Source of the DNA: Azoarcus sp. PA01
Lineage (GTDB): Bacteria > Pseudomonadota > Gammaproteobacteria > Burkholderiales > Rhodocyclaceae
Length of the DNA: 64,000 bases
Direction: 5' to 3'
Assembly (NCBI GenBank): GCA_001274695.2
Contig: LARU01000002.1
Span: 682,001 to 746,000, forward strand
Below, piece after piece: positions 29,905-39,264 of the stretch. The notes beneath the pieces were generated by a model. The model was not told the origin of the DNA, made no database searches, and worked only from the letters and a program-made list of their open reading frames with translations. The translations under genes and the position numbers were made by a program. The stretch's first letter is position 1. Every line of letters starts with the position of its first letter.

Positions 29905-31596
29905 TCAGCCTTTCAGCTCCGGGAAGTCCTCTTCGAAGAACTCCAGCGCGCCGCGCACTGTCGAGGCGTCCTTGCCCTGCTCGCTCCGGCGCAGCTCGAC
30001 GCGCCGGATCTTGCCCGAGATGGTCTTCGGCAGGTCCGAGAATTCGATGCGGCGAATGCGCTTGTATGGTGCGAGCTTGTCGCGCGTGAAGGCGAAAATG
30101 TCTTTCGCGAGCTCCTTGCCGGCCTCGAAGCCCGGGGCGAGGATCACGTAGGCTTTCGGCACCGCAAGGCGCACCGGATCCGGGCTCGGCACGACCGCGG
30201 CTTCGGCGACCGCGGGGTGCTCGATCAGCACCGACTCGAGCTCGAACGGGCTGATGCGGTAATCCGACGCCTTGAACACGTCGTCGGCCCGGCCGACGTA
30301 GGTGATGTAGCCGTCGGCATCGATGGTCGCGACGTCCCCGGTGTGGTAGTGGCCGTTGCGCATGACTTCGCTGGTTTTCTCGGCGTCGCCGGCATAACCG
30401 AGCATCAACCCGACCGGACGCTTCGCGAGCACCAGCGACACTTCGCCCTCTTCGGCCGGCTTGTCGTCGGCGTCGAGCAGCGCGATCGTGTAGCCGGGCA
30501 ACGGGCGGCCCATCGAACCGGACTTGAGCACCTGCCCCGGCGTGTTGCCGATCTGCGCAGTCGTTTCGGTCTGGCCGAAGCCGTCGCGGATCGTGATGCC
30601 CCACGCCTTCTTCACCTGGTCGATGACTTCGGGGTTGAGCGGTTCGCCGGCACCGATCAGCTCGCGCAGGTTCGTCTTCACCGACGCGAGATCCTGCTGG
30701 ATCAGCATGCGCCACACGGTCGGCGGCGCGCACATCGTCGTGATTTCGTATTTCACCAGCACATCGAGCAGCGCGCGCGCGTTGAAGCGGTTGTAGTTGT
30801 ACAGGAACACGCACGCGCCGGCGTTCCACGGCGCGAAGAAGCAACTCCACGCATGCTTCGCCCAGCCCGGGGAGCTGATGTTCATGTGGCGGTCGCCCGG
30901 CTGCAGGCCGATCCAGTACATCGTCGACAGGTGGCCGACCGGGTAGGACTGGTGGCTGTGCTCGACGAGCTTCGGCTTCGACGTCGTGCCGGACGTGAAA
31001 TACAGCAGCAACGGGTCGGTGACGCGAGTCACCCCTTCAGGCGTGAACTCGGGCGACGCTGCGTATGCGTCCTCGAACGAGAGCCAGCCCCCAGTCGCGC
31101 CGCCGACGCTGATGCGCGTGTAGTCGCCGGGAAGTTCCGCGAACTTGTCGGTGTGGGCCTTGCCGATGACGACATGCCTGACCTGGCCGCGATCGAGACG
31201 GTCGAGCAGATCTTCGGGCGTCAGCAACGTGGTCGCCGGGATCACGACCGCGCCGAGCTTGATCGCCGCGAGCATCGTTTCCCACAGCGGCACTTCGTTG
31301 CCGAGCATGATCAGGATGCGGTCGCCACGCGCGACGCCCTGCGCGCGCAGCCAGTTCGCGACCCGGTTCGAGCGGGCCGACATCTCGGCGAACGACAGCT
31401 TCGCCTCCTGCCCGTCTTCCTCGACGATCCACAGCGCCGGCTTGTCGTTGCCTTGCGCCATCGTGTCGAAGTAGTCCAGCGCCCAGTTGAATTCGGTCAG
31501 TTGCGGCCACTGGAAGCCGGCATACGCGGTGGCGTAGTCGGTCCGGTTGGCCAGCAGGAAGTCGCGCGCTTTCAGAAACTCGGCCACTGCAGTCAT
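29905..31596 (-). CDS. AMP-forming acyl-CoA synthetase (acetyl/medium-chain type)
   Basis: 563 residues. Activates a carboxylic acid with ATP and CoA. ANL-superfamily motifs: LLYFTSGTTSKPK (P-loop), GFGQTETT, YHTGDVATIDADGY, GRADDVFKASDYRISPFELE and the catalytic Lys in KTISGKIRRVEL. Closest in style to acetyl-CoA-synthetase-like, medium-chain or aromatic-acid ligases; chain length cannot be set from sequence alone. ATG at 31596. Monocistronic, with a 22-bp palindrome about 180 bp upstream as possible operator. Confidence 0.9.
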   Translation of the reverse strand: MTAVAEFLKARDFLLANRTDYATAYAGFQWPQLTEFNWALDYFDTMAQGNDKPALWIVEEDGQEAKLSFAEMSARSNRVANWLRAQGVARGDRILIMLGNEVPLWETMLAAIKLGAVVIPATTLLTPEDLLDRLDRGQVRHVVIGKAHTDKFAELPGDYTRISVGGATGGWLSFEDAYAASPEFTPEGVTRVTDPLLLYFTSGTTSKPKLVEHSHQSYPVGHLSTMYWIGLQPGDRHMNISSPGWAKHAWSCFFAPWNAGACVFLYNYNRFNARALLDVLVKYEITTMCAPPTVWRMLIQQDLASVKTNLRELIGAGEPLNPEVIDQVKKAWGITIRDGFGQTETTAQIGNTPGQVLKSGSMGRPLPGYTIALLDADDKPAEEGEVSLVLAKRPVGLMLGYAGDAEKTSEVMRNGHYHTGDVATIDADGYITYVGRADDVFKASDYRISPFELESVLIEHPAVAEAAVVPSPDPVRLAVPKAYVILAPGFEAGKELAKDIFAFTRDKLAPYKRIRRIEFSDLPKTISGKIRRVELRRSEQGKDASTVRGALEFFEEDFPELKG

Positions 31597-31775
31597 GTGC
31601 TCTCCTTTCCCATATGCAACGCCGCGGACGTCCGTCCGCGACGCGTGTTATACGCCGGCTCGCAGTCCCTGGCTGCCACGTCCTGCACCACGGCGTGGCG
31701 CAGAAGCGGGGAAACAGTCCGCTGCTGGCGGAATGATTCGGCTCCGGCGATCCATGAAGATCGCCGGGCGGTATT

Positions 31776-31797
31776 GTGACGTTGACGTCAACGTCAC
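31776..31797. promoter_or_regulatory. 22-bp perfect palindrome, probable operator
   Basis: GTGACGTTGAC followed by its exact reverse complement GTCAACGTCAC, built from repeated ACGT/GACGT units. It resembles MerR-type (LiuR-like) operators found before acyl-CoA and branched-chain amino acid catabolism genes. On the minus strand TTGCGT and CAATAC flank it with a 19-bp spacer, the geometry of MerR-type promoters, although the -10 match is poor. Confidence 0.6.
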
Positions 31798-31979
31798 GCA
31801 ATCATCTCTCGCCGGTAGCCCGCAGCGGTCGAGCGGCCGGACGTTTTCGAGCACTTCGTGCTTCGCCGAATCCGCCAGTCGACCCCAGCCGCAGGAAAGC
31901 GTCGAAAAAATTTACAGCCCCGCTTGCGCACGAACCAAATACCTCAGGCTGTCCCGTTTAAACAGCGGTTTGCATGCCG

Positions 31980-31996
31980 CAGGAATGCTCCTTGCT
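31980..31996 (+). promoter_or_regulatory. Weak candidate sigma-54 promoter of the PEP-CTERM esterase
   Basis: CAGGAATGCTCCTTGCT: GG-N10-GC with a full TTGCT -12 element and a partial -24 element (about 10 of 13 positions). Predicted start is about 30 bases before the ATG at 32038. Inference only. Confidence 0.3.
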
Positions 31997-32037
31997 GCCT
32001 CCGGACGACTCTTCATCGACCACGCAGCGAGGGCTTC

Positions 32038-33057
32038 ATGCGTATGTCCAGCACTATCCGGTTCATGCTTTTGCTCACGCTGCTTCCGGTCACGGCGCTC
32101 GCAGCCCCTTTCAGCAATGTCTATTTCTTCGGCGACAGCCTGTCCGATACCGGCAACGACTTCCTCCTCAGCAGCGCGATCAACGCCGGCGATCCGGACT
32201 TTCCCATCGTCCCCGACCCGATCGGTTACCCCGCTTCCGGGCGATTCTCGAATGGCCCGGTATATTCGGAACTCTTCGCGAGGCGGCTCGGTTTCGACCT
32301 GCAGCCGTCGCGGCTCGGCGGGACGAACTACGCCTATGGCGGCGCGGGGACCGGTGCGGTGATCCTGCCCGGCTCGTCGAGCTTCATCGAGCAAGTGGAG
32401 CAATACGTCGGCGCTGCGGGCGGCGCGGACCCCGACGCGCTCTACGTCCTGTTCGTCGGATCGAATGATGTCCAGGACATTTTCGACGGTGCGCCGCCCG
32501 CCGCGACGATCGAGGCGGCGATCGGTCGAATCGGCACGGCCATCGAGGCCCTCGCGCTCGAAGGGGTGAATCATTTCCTGATTCCCAACATCCCCGATCT
32601 GGGGCTCGTGCCGGCGACCACCGGGAACGGCGCGACTGCGCGAAACGACGAGGCGACTGCCGTCAGCTTCGCGTTCAACGCTGCACTCGCCGCGTTGCTC
32701 GACAGCTTCGATCACCTCGACCTCCGGACTTTCGACACGTTCGCGCTGCTTAACGATGTCGTCATGAATCCTGCCGCGTTTGGCCTCGCGGACGCGCAGC
32801 ACTGGTGTCAGCGCGAGATCGGCGTCACGCCGGACGGCCAGCCGCAATACGAGCTGCTGTGCAGCGCGGCCGAAGCCGACCGCCATCTCTTCTGGGACTA
32901 CACCCACCCGACGACCGCAGGACACCGCGCGCTCGCCGACGCGCTGTTCGCCGCACTGCAGATTCCGATCCCGGAACCGGGAACGTTCGCGCTGCTGCTC
33001 GCGAGCCTTGCCGCCTTCGCGCTGCACCGACGCCGGCCGCGCTCCGTCCGAGCATAA
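32038..33057 (+). CDS. Secreted GDSL/SGNH esterase with PEP-CTERM sorting signal
   Basis: 339 residues. Signal peptide MRMSSTIRFMLLLTLLPVTALA. SGNH blocks: FFGDSLSDTGND (catalytic Ser), GGTNYAYGGAGT, FVGSNDV and DYTHPTTAGH (catalytic Asp and His). The C-terminus is a classic PEP-CTERM tail: IPEPGTFALLLASLAAFAL then an Arg-rich end, so exosortase should process it at the cell envelope. ATG at 32038 follows GAGGG; 32044 is an alternative. No exosortase gene is in the window. Substrate unknown. Confidence 0.9.
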   Translation: MRMSSTIRFMLLLTLLPVTALAAPFSNVYFFGDSLSDTGNDFLLSSAINAGDPDFPIVPDPIGYPASGRFSNGPVYSELFARRLGFDLQPSRLGGTNYAYGGAGTGAVILPGSSSFIEQVEQYVGAAGGADPDALYVLFVGSNDVQDIFDGAPPAATIEAAIGRIGTAIEALALEGVNHFLIPNIPDLGLVPATTGNGATARNDEATAVSFAFNAALAALLDSFDHLDLRTFDTFALLNDVVMNPAAFGLADAQHWCQREIGVTPDGQPQYELLCSAAEADRHLFWDYTHPTTAGHRALADALFAALQIPIPEPGTFALLLASLAAFALHRRRPRSVRA

Positions 33058-33274
33058 CCGGCAGCGTGCCCCGCCGTCGAATCCTTCATCCGGCGCTGTC
33101 ACCGGTCCGGCGGCAGCGGGCGCGCAAACTACCCGCTCTTCCTCAAACGGCTTGGCCTGCCTGGGCGAAGAAGACGCATGAAGCCGGCGGATCATCACTT
33201 GCCGGTTCGCGCCGGATCCGGATCGAGCACGTCGCCCGTCCGCGCGGAACAACCGGCGCCTTCGGCTGGGCCCG

Positions 33275-36088
33275 TTACGCCATGCTGCCTCCGGCGGCGA
33301 CGAGGCGCTTGATCTCCGGTACGCACGAGCCGCAGCTCGTGCCGCATTTGAGTTTCGCCTGCAGCACGTCGAAGCCGTCGCCGCCGGCGATCGCTGCGGC
33401 GATGTCGCTTTCCGCGACGTTCAGGCACGTACACACGATGCGGCCACGGCTCTTCGCCGCCGCCGGTGGGTTCGCGAGCGGCGCGAGGATCCAGCGGCGC
33501 AGGTCGGCAGTCGGCTGGCGCTCGACGAGCACGTCGCGCAGCCAGCCGGCCGCCGCCGTTTCGCCGGTGAGGCGCAGGCCGACGAGCAGCCCGTTGTCGA
33601 TGCGCGCGCGCTTCGTCACGCCGCGCCGGGTGTCGCTGTACGCGAGGCAATGCTCGTCGTCGAGCCCGAGCATGGCATCGAGCTCGGCGAGCCACTCGGG
33701 CGGGATCGGCTGGTGGTGCGCGATGCGCAGCACGACCGCGGGATGGTCGCGGCCGGCGAGCGCGAGCGACGCGTAGCTGAAGCGCTCGAGCCACGGCGCG
33801 AGCGCCGCCGCACGTTGCAGCGCGAGACCGGCCGCGTTCGCCGCGCCGCTGCCCGCGACCGTGCCAGGGACTTCGTTCGACGCTGCGTCATCGTTCCAGC
33901 TCCCCTCCTCCTCGCCGGCCGCACCGGGCTCGCCGCGCATGATCAGCGCCTGGAACGGCAGCACCGCTTTTTCGACCTGCACCGTCGCATGCTTGAGCTC
34001 GGGCTGCTTCGAAAACGGATCGAAGTCGCGCAGCGTCAATGCGTTCGCGCCAGCCGAGTTCAGGCTGTTGCCGCCCCAGTGCATCGCGATGAACGCCTGG
34101 CCGGAGCGGATTTCCGGCGAGGCTTCGGCGCGCAGCACGACGTCGCCGCGGCGGCTCCTGACGCGCGCGAGATCGCCGCTTTTCAGCCCGCGCAGCGCGA
34201 GGTCGTCAGCGTGCATCTCGATGCGGGCTTCGTCGACGTGGTTGTAGAGTCGCGCGACCTTGCCGCTGCGGCTCATGCCGTGCCACTGATCGCGCAGCCG
34301 GCCGGTCGTCAGGTGCAGCGGATAGCGCGCGTCGGCGCGCTCGGCGGTTAGCCGCTCGGTCGGCACGATGAAATGCGCCCGGCCGTCCGCAGTCGGGAAA
34401 CGGCCGTCGGCATAAAGCCGGCTACGGCCGGCTGTATCGGCGACCTTCGCGCTTTTGGGAAATGGCCACTGCTGCGGACCGGCCGCATCGAGCAGCGCGT
34501 ACGACAGCCCCGTGATGTCGAGGTCACGCCCGGCAGTCGAGGCGGCGTGCTCTGTGAAGATTTCGGACGGCGCCGCGTACGGGAAGAGCCGCGCCGCGTC
34601 CTTGCCGATACGCGGCCCGAGTTCGCGCGCGAAGTCGCAGATGATGCGCCAGTCCGGATGCGCTTCGCCCGGCGGCGGCAAGGCGCGGTGAACGTGGGTG
34701 ATGCGCCGCTCCGAGTTCGTCACCGTACCTTCCTTCTCGCCCCACGTCGCCGCCGGCAGCAGCAGATCGGCGAACGGCGCCGTCTCGGTGTTGCCGTAGG
34801 CCTCCTGCAGCACGACGAAGTCGCAGCGCGCGAGGGCTTCGCGCACCCGCTCCTGCTCCGGCAGCGACTGCGCAGGGTTCGTGCACGCGATCCACAGCGC
34901 CTTGATCCTGCCGTCGTGCGCCGCGTCGAAGAGTTCGATCGCGGTCAGCCCCGGCGCCGAAGGCACCTCGTCGACGCCCCACAGCCGCGCGACTTCGGCG
35001 CGATCCTCGGCGTTCGCGAGATCGCGGTGACCGGACATCAGGTTCGCCATGCCCCCGACTTCGCGCCCGCCCATCGCGTTCGGCTGGCCGGTCAGCGAGA
35101 ACGGACCGCAGCCGGCGCGGCCGATCTTGCCGGTCGCGAGCGACAGCGCAATCAGCGCAGTACCGTTGTGCGTGCCGTGGGTGGACTGGTTCAGCCCCTG
35201 GCACCACAGCGACATCGCCGCGTTCGCCTCGCCCCACCAGCGCGCCGCCATGACGATGTCGTCGGCGCCGCGCCGGCCGAGCCCGCAGACTTCGGCAGCG
35301 ACCGCCGGCGTGACGTCGCGCACGTGGTCGCGCAGCGCAGCGAACCCGTCGGTGTGCTCGCGCACGAAAGCCTGGTCGACGTGGCCTTCCCACAGCAGCA
35401 CGTTGAGCATCGCGTTGTAAAGCCAGATGTCGGTACCGGGCAGGACTGGCAAGTGCAGGTCGGCGGCCGCCGCGGTGTCGGTGCGGCGCGGATCGACGAC
35501 GATGATCTTCATCGCCGGACGCGCCGCTTTCGCGTCCTCGATGCGGCGGAACGCGACCGGATGCGCGTACGACGGGTTCGCGCCGGCGATCAAGAGGCAG
35601 TCGGTGTGCGCGAAGTCCTCGTATGAACACGGCGGCGCGTCCGCGCCCAGCGTCTGCTTGTACGCCGCGACGGCGCTCGACATGCACAGGCGCGAGTTCG
35701 AGTCGATGTTGTTCGTGCCGATCAAGCCTTTCACGAGCTTGTTGAAGACGTAGTAGTCCTCGGTCAGCAGCTGGCCGGAGATGTAGAACGCCACCGACTC
35801 CGGGCCATGCTCGTTGATCGCGGCGGCAAAACGTTCGGCGGCGGTCGCGAGCGCGATGTCCCAGCTCGCGCGGCGGCGCGGCATCCCGCGCGCGGCGCGC
35901 AGCTCCGGGTGCAGCAGCCGGGTTTCGGGCCGCGCGGAGAGGTGCAGCGTCGCGCCTTTCGTGCACAGGCGCCCGAAGTTTGCCGGGTGTTCGGGGTCGC
36001 CGGCGACGCCGGTGATGCGGCGATCGTCATGTTCGATCAGGACGCCGCAGCCGACGCCGCAGTAGGGACAGGTGGCTTTCGTTTTCAT
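33275..36088 (-). CDS. nasA: Assimilatory nitrate reductase catalytic subunit
   Basis: 937 residues. Reduces nitrate to nitrite in the cytoplasm with Mo-bis-MGD and iron-sulfur clusters. N-terminal [4Fe-4S] ligands CPYCGVGCG and RLCTKG; molybdopterin-oxidoreductase core with CLLIAGANPSYAHPV and GQPNAMGGREVGGMANL; dinucleotide-binding C-terminal domain (HLTTGRLRDQWHGMSRSGK); then a BFD-like [2Fe-2S] domain with CTCLNV and KCGTSCGSC. No Tat leader. Last gene of the nirB-nirD-narK-kinase-nasA operon, 32 bp after the kinase gene. No separate NasB-type reductase subunit is adjacent, so the electron donor is open. Confidence 0.95.
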   Translation of the reverse strand: MKTKATCPYCGVGCGVLIEHDDRRITGVAGDPEHPANFGRLCTKGATLHLSARPETRLLHPELRAARGMPRRRASWDIALATAAERFAAAINEHGPESVAFYISGQLLTEDYYVFNKLVKGLIGTNNIDSNSRLCMSSAVAAYKQTLGADAPPCSYEDFAHTDCLLIAGANPSYAHPVAFRRIEDAKAARPAMKIIVVDPRRTDTAAAADLHLPVLPGTDIWLYNAMLNVLLWEGHVDQAFVREHTDGFAALRDHVRDVTPAVAAEVCGLGRRGADDIVMAARWWGEANAAMSLWCQGLNQSTHGTHNGTALIALSLATGKIGRAGCGPFSLTGQPNAMGGREVGGMANLMSGHRDLANAEDRAEVARLWGVDEVPSAPGLTAIELFDAAHDGRIKALWIACTNPAQSLPEQERVREALARCDFVVLQEAYGNTETAPFADLLLPAATWGEKEGTVTNSERRITHVHRALPPPGEAHPDWRIICDFARELGPRIGKDAARLFPYAAPSEIFTEHAASTAGRDLDITGLSYALLDAAGPQQWPFPKSAKVADTAGRSRLYADGRFPTADGRAHFIVPTERLTAERADARYPLHLTTGRLRDQWHGMSRSGKVARLYNHVDEARIEMHADDLALRGLKSGDLARVRSRRGDVVLRAEASPEIRSGQAFIAMHWGGNSLNSAGANALTLRDFDPFSKQPELKHATVQVEKAVLPFQALIMRGEPGAAGEEEGSWNDDAASNEVPGTVAGSGAANAAGLALQRAAALAPWLERFSYASLALAGRDHPAVVLRIAHHQPIPPEWLAELDAMLGLDDEHCLAYSDTRRGVTKRARIDNGLLVGLRLTGETAAAGWLRDVLVERQPTADLRRWILAPLANPPAAAKSRGRIVCTCLNVAESDIAAAIAGGDGFDVLQAKLKCGTSCGSCVPEIKRLVAAGGSMA

Positions 36089-36120
36089 CGGGGGCTCCGC
36101 GGGAGAGGCTCGTCATCGGT

Positions 36121-37908
36121 CTAGCGCCGACTGAGCAGGAACAACAGGATCAGGTTCAGCAGCAGCGACGCGGCGGTCAGGAGCTTGAGCGCGAGCGCCG
36201 GGTTGCGCGCGACGAGCGGTACGCGGCGATGCGTCGCGAGCGGACGGTGCGCGCCGCGTTCGAGTGCGAGCACGAACTCCTCGGCAGTCTCGAAGCGGTC
36301 CTTTGCGTCGCGCGCGCAGGCTTTCAGCAGCACCGCTTCGAGCCACGCCGGCGTGTCCGGGCGGTAGCGCGTCGGCGGCACCGGCTCGCCGAAGCGCGGC
36401 CGCTGGAACGGCTCGACTTCGCCGTACGGGTACTTGCGCGTCAAGAGTTCATACAGCGTCACGCCGCACGCGTAGAGGTCCGACGACTCGTTCGCCGTGC
36501 CGCCGTTGAAAAGTTCGGGCGCCATGTAGGACGGCGTGCCGGGGTTGTTGATTTCGCGCAGGTCTTCGGCGTCCGACGCGGCGACGCCGAGGTCGAGCAG
36601 CCGCAGCTGGCCGGGGCGGTCGACGTGCACGTTGTCGGGCTTGATGTCGCGATGCACGATGCCGAGCCGATGCAGGCTGCCGACCGCGCGCAGCAGCGGC
36701 ACGCCGAGCGCGACGAGCTCGTGCGGCGCGAAGCGGTGGCCGCGCGCGAGCTTCGCTTTGAGCGTCTCGCCTTCGTGCCAGCTCATCAGGTAATAGAGCG
36801 CGCTGCGCGCATCGGCTTCCGCGACCGCGGGGAAGCTTTGCGAAGGCACGCGTCGCGCGAGCCATTCCTCGCGCAGCAACGCGCTCGCCGCCTCGTCGTC
36901 GGCCGCGTCCGGACGCAAGGTCTTCAGCACCAGCGCTTCACCGGTCGCGAGACGCGTGACGCGGTACAGCAGCGTCACGCGCGATTCGTGCAGCAGTTCC
37001 TCGATCCGCAAGTCGTCGAGCACGTCGCCTGCCTTCAGCCGCGGGGGCAGCGGCAGGTGGCGCGCGCCGGCGTAGCAGTCGCGCAGCGTGTCCGGCGGCA
37101 CCGCCTCGACGTTCGCGACCAAAGCGGTGCAGTTGTCGGTGGCACCGCGCGCCAAGGCTTCGAGCGTCAGCACGTCGGCCGCGTCTTCGGCGCAGGGGTG
37201 GCGCTTCAGGATCTCGATGATGCCGCCGTCGCCGAGCGCGCCCCATACGCCGTCGGTGACGAGCACGAAACGGTCGCCGGCGGCCAGCTCGCCGTCGTCA
37301 TAGTCGACGGCGAGCTGCGCATCGAGTCCGACCGCGCGGCGCAGCACGTTGCTGAGCTCGGGGTGTTCCCAGGTGTGGTCTTCGGTCAGGCGCCACAGTT
37401 CGCCATCGCGCAGCAGGTACGCGCGCGAATCGCCGACGTGTGCGACGTGGTAACGGCGCCCGCGCAGCACGAATGCGGTCAGCGTCGTCGCCATGCCGGC
37501 GTACTCGCGCGACTTCGCCGACTGGGCGAGCAGCCAGCGGTTCAGCGCGGCGATCACGGCATCGAGCGATTTCTCGACGCTCCACGTGTCGGGCGTCGAG
37601 AAATAGTCGGCGAGCAGTCCGCGCACCGAATATTCGGCCGCCTCCCGGCCGCGCGCGTGGCCGCCGACCCCATCGGCGATCGCGAGCAGCAGCCCCTTCG
37701 CCGCAAGCGGCGCGCCTTCGGGCGTCACCGCCCCGACGAAATCCTCGTTGCCGGGCCGCAGCCCCTGCTGCGACGCGTGGCCGAGCGTGACTTCGAGTGA
37801 TTTCGCTGCGGCACGAGGCGACGACGACGCGGGGACGGGGACAGCCGCGTTCCCCGGCGGCCCGGGAGCGGGCCTGAACCGCGAACTCGCATCGATGATC
37901 CGCGCCAC
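36121..37908 (-). CDS. PP2C-type phosphatase fused to a Ser/Thr protein kinase, tail-anchored
   Basis: 595 residues. N-terminal PP2C phosphatase (about 35-265): NEDFVGAV, LLAIADGVGGHA, VLVTDGVWGALGD and ATDNCTALVA. C-terminal protein kinase (about 290-555): Lys in EALVLKTL, catalytic loop VHRDIKPDNVH, DLG in place of DFG (RLLDLGVAA) and YMAPELF. A final membrane helix (LLTAASLLLNLILLFLL) is a tail anchor. The longest frame opens at a TTG at 37923; the GTG at 37908 is chosen because GGAG lies 7 bases before it. It sits between narK (21 bp) and nasA, an arrangement also known in pseudomonads. It may tune nitrate uptake or reduction by reversible phosphorylation; this is inference. Confidence 0.88.
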   Translation of the reverse strand: MARIIDASSRFRPAPGPPGNAAVPVPASSSPRAAAKSLEVTLGHASQQGLRPGNEDFVGAVTPEGAPLAAKGLLLAIADGVGGHARGREAAEYSVRGLLADYFSTPDTWSVEKSLDAVIAALNRWLLAQSAKSREYAGMATTLTAFVLRGRRYHVAHVGDSRAYLLRDGELWRLTEDHTWEHPELSNVLRRAVGLDAQLAVDYDDGELAAGDRFVLVTDGVWGALGDGGIIEILKRHPCAEDAADVLTLEALARGATDNCTALVANVEAVPPDTLRDCYAGARHLPLPPRLKAGDVLDDLRIEELLHESRVTLLYRVTRLATGEALVLKTLRPDAADDEAASALLREEWLARRVPSQSFPAVAEADARSALYYLMSWHEGETLKAKLARGHRFAPHELVALGVPLLRAVGSLHRLGIVHRDIKPDNVHVDRPGQLRLLDLGVAASDAEDLREINNPGTPSYMAPELFNGGTANESSDLYACGVTLYELLTRKYPYGEVEPFQRPRFGEPVPPTRYRPDTPAWLEAVLLKACARDAKDRFETAEEFVLALERGAHRPLATHRRVPLVARNPALALKLLTAASLLLNLILLFLLSRR

Positions 37909-37929
37909 GCCGCTTCTCCGCAAAACGCG

Positions 37930-39144
37930 TCAGATCTTCGCCGACGTCAGGTGTGCCGCGCCCCACGTCGTGCGCCAGCGCGTCTTGACCGCAGTGAGCC
38001 CGACGAGCGCCGCGAGCGCGAGCGCGGCGAAGATCAGGAACCCGGATTGATAGCTCCCGGTCGCCTGTTTCGCGTAGCCGAGCGAGGACGCGAGATAGAA
38101 ACCGCCCACGCCGCCGGCCATGCCGACCAGTCCCGTCATCACGCCGATCTCCTTGCGAAAGCGCTGCGGCACGAGCTGGAACACCGCGCCGTTGCCCATC
38201 CCGAGCGCGAGCATCGCAGCGACGAACACGACGAGCGCCATCCACGCCGCCGGCAAGCCGACGCTGACGACGCCGAGGAACAGCGCCGCGAGCACGTACA
38301 TCACCGACAGGCTCTTAATGCCGCCGATGCGGTCGGCGACCGCGCCGCCGATCGGACGCACCATCGAGCCGGCGAACACGCACGCGGAGGTGAAATAGCC
38401 TGCCATCTTCGCGTCGAGGCCGTACTGCGTATTGAAGTAGATCGTCAGCGACGATGCCAGCCCGACGAAGCCGCCGAAAGTGACCGCGTAGAAGAACATG
38501 AACCACCACGCGTCCTTGTCCTTCAACACCCTGAAATACTCGGCGACGGGCTTCGCCGGCGGACACTCTGGCGCGTCCTTCGCGACGAGGAGATAGAACC
38601 CGAACACCAGCACGAGCGGCACCAGCGCGAGGCCGAACACGTTCGTCCAGCCATACACCGCGGCGAGTCCCGGCGCGACCAGCGCGGCGATCGCGGTACC
38701 GGAATTGCCGGCGCCGGCGATGCCGAGCGCCGTGCCCTGGTGCTCGGGCGGATACCAGCGCGACGCGAGCGGCAGCGCGACCGCGAACGACGCGCCGGCG
38801 ACGCCGAGGAACACCCCGAGCAGCAGCGTCTGCTCGTAGCTATGGATCCCGAACTGCCACGCGACGAACAGCGCCGCGATGACGATGACCTGGCCGATCG
38901 CGCCGGTCATCTTCGGCTTCAGGTGGTCGACGAGCACGCCCATGAAGATCCGCAGGATCGCGCCGGCGAGCACCGGGATCGCGACCATCAGGCCTTTCTG
39001 CGCGTGGTCGAGGCCGAGGTCGGCAGCGATCTGCACGCCCAGCGGCCCGAGGATCACCCACACCATGAACGCGAGGTCGAAATACAGGAAAGCCGCGAGC
39101 AGCGTGGGCGGGTGGCCGGCTTTGAGGAAAGCTTTCTTGTCCAT
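37930..39144 (-). CDS. narK: Nitrate/nitrite transporter, NarK/NasA family (MFS)
   Basis: 404 residues with about 12 membrane helices. Family signature GIAGAGNSGTAIAALVAPGLA and a second glycine-rich segment LVGMAGGVGGFYLASS line the substrate path; conserved arginines are in RIFMGVLVD and SMVRPIGGAVADR. ATG at 39144 (MDKKAFLKAGHPPT) follows GGAG; the longer frame is not conserved. Within the assimilation operon it should import nitrate. Confidence 0.93.
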   Translation of the reverse strand: MDKKAFLKAGHPPTLLAAFLYFDLAFMVWVILGPLGVQIAADLGLDHAQKGLMVAIPVLAGAILRIFMGVLVDHLKPKMTGAIGQVIVIAALFVAWQFGIHSYEQTLLLGVFLGVAGASFAVALPLASRWYPPEHQGTALGIAGAGNSGTAIAALVAPGLAAVYGWTNVFGLALVPLVLVFGFYLLVAKDAPECPPAKPVAEYFRVLKDKDAWWFMFFYAVTFGGFVGLASSLTIYFNTQYGLDAKMAGYFTSACVFAGSMVRPIGGAVADRIGGIKSLSVMYVLAALFLGVVSVGLPAAWMALVVFVAAMLALGMGNGAVFQLVPQRFRKEIGVMTGLVGMAGGVGGFYLASSLGYAKQATGSYQSGFLIFAALALAALVGLTAVKTRWRTTWGAAHLTSAKI

Positions 39145-39264
39145 CGGGTTGGCTCCGGAATCGGTGCTGCGATCAGAAAATTGGGTGCAAGGCGCTGCGC
39201 TCGTGGCTGCGGCGAAACCGTGTTTCGACCGCGTCGAAGCGTCGCTTTCCGCCGTGCGGCGCAT

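Larger units (their letters stand above)
31597..32037. other. Divergent intergenic region, acyl-CoA synthetase / PEP-CTERM esterase
   Basis: About 440 bases with no credible gene; a short open frame running into the esterase from 31858 has no family-like sequence. It contains the palindrome at 31776-31797, a candidate -24/-12 element at 31980-31996 and the esterase ribosome binding site near 32028. The rest is unassigned. Confidence 0.6.

Noticed and set aside
37909..37923. TTG start for the phosphatase-kinase gene
   Set aside because: No ribosome binding site before the TTG, while the GTG at 37908 has GGAG at 7-base spacing.
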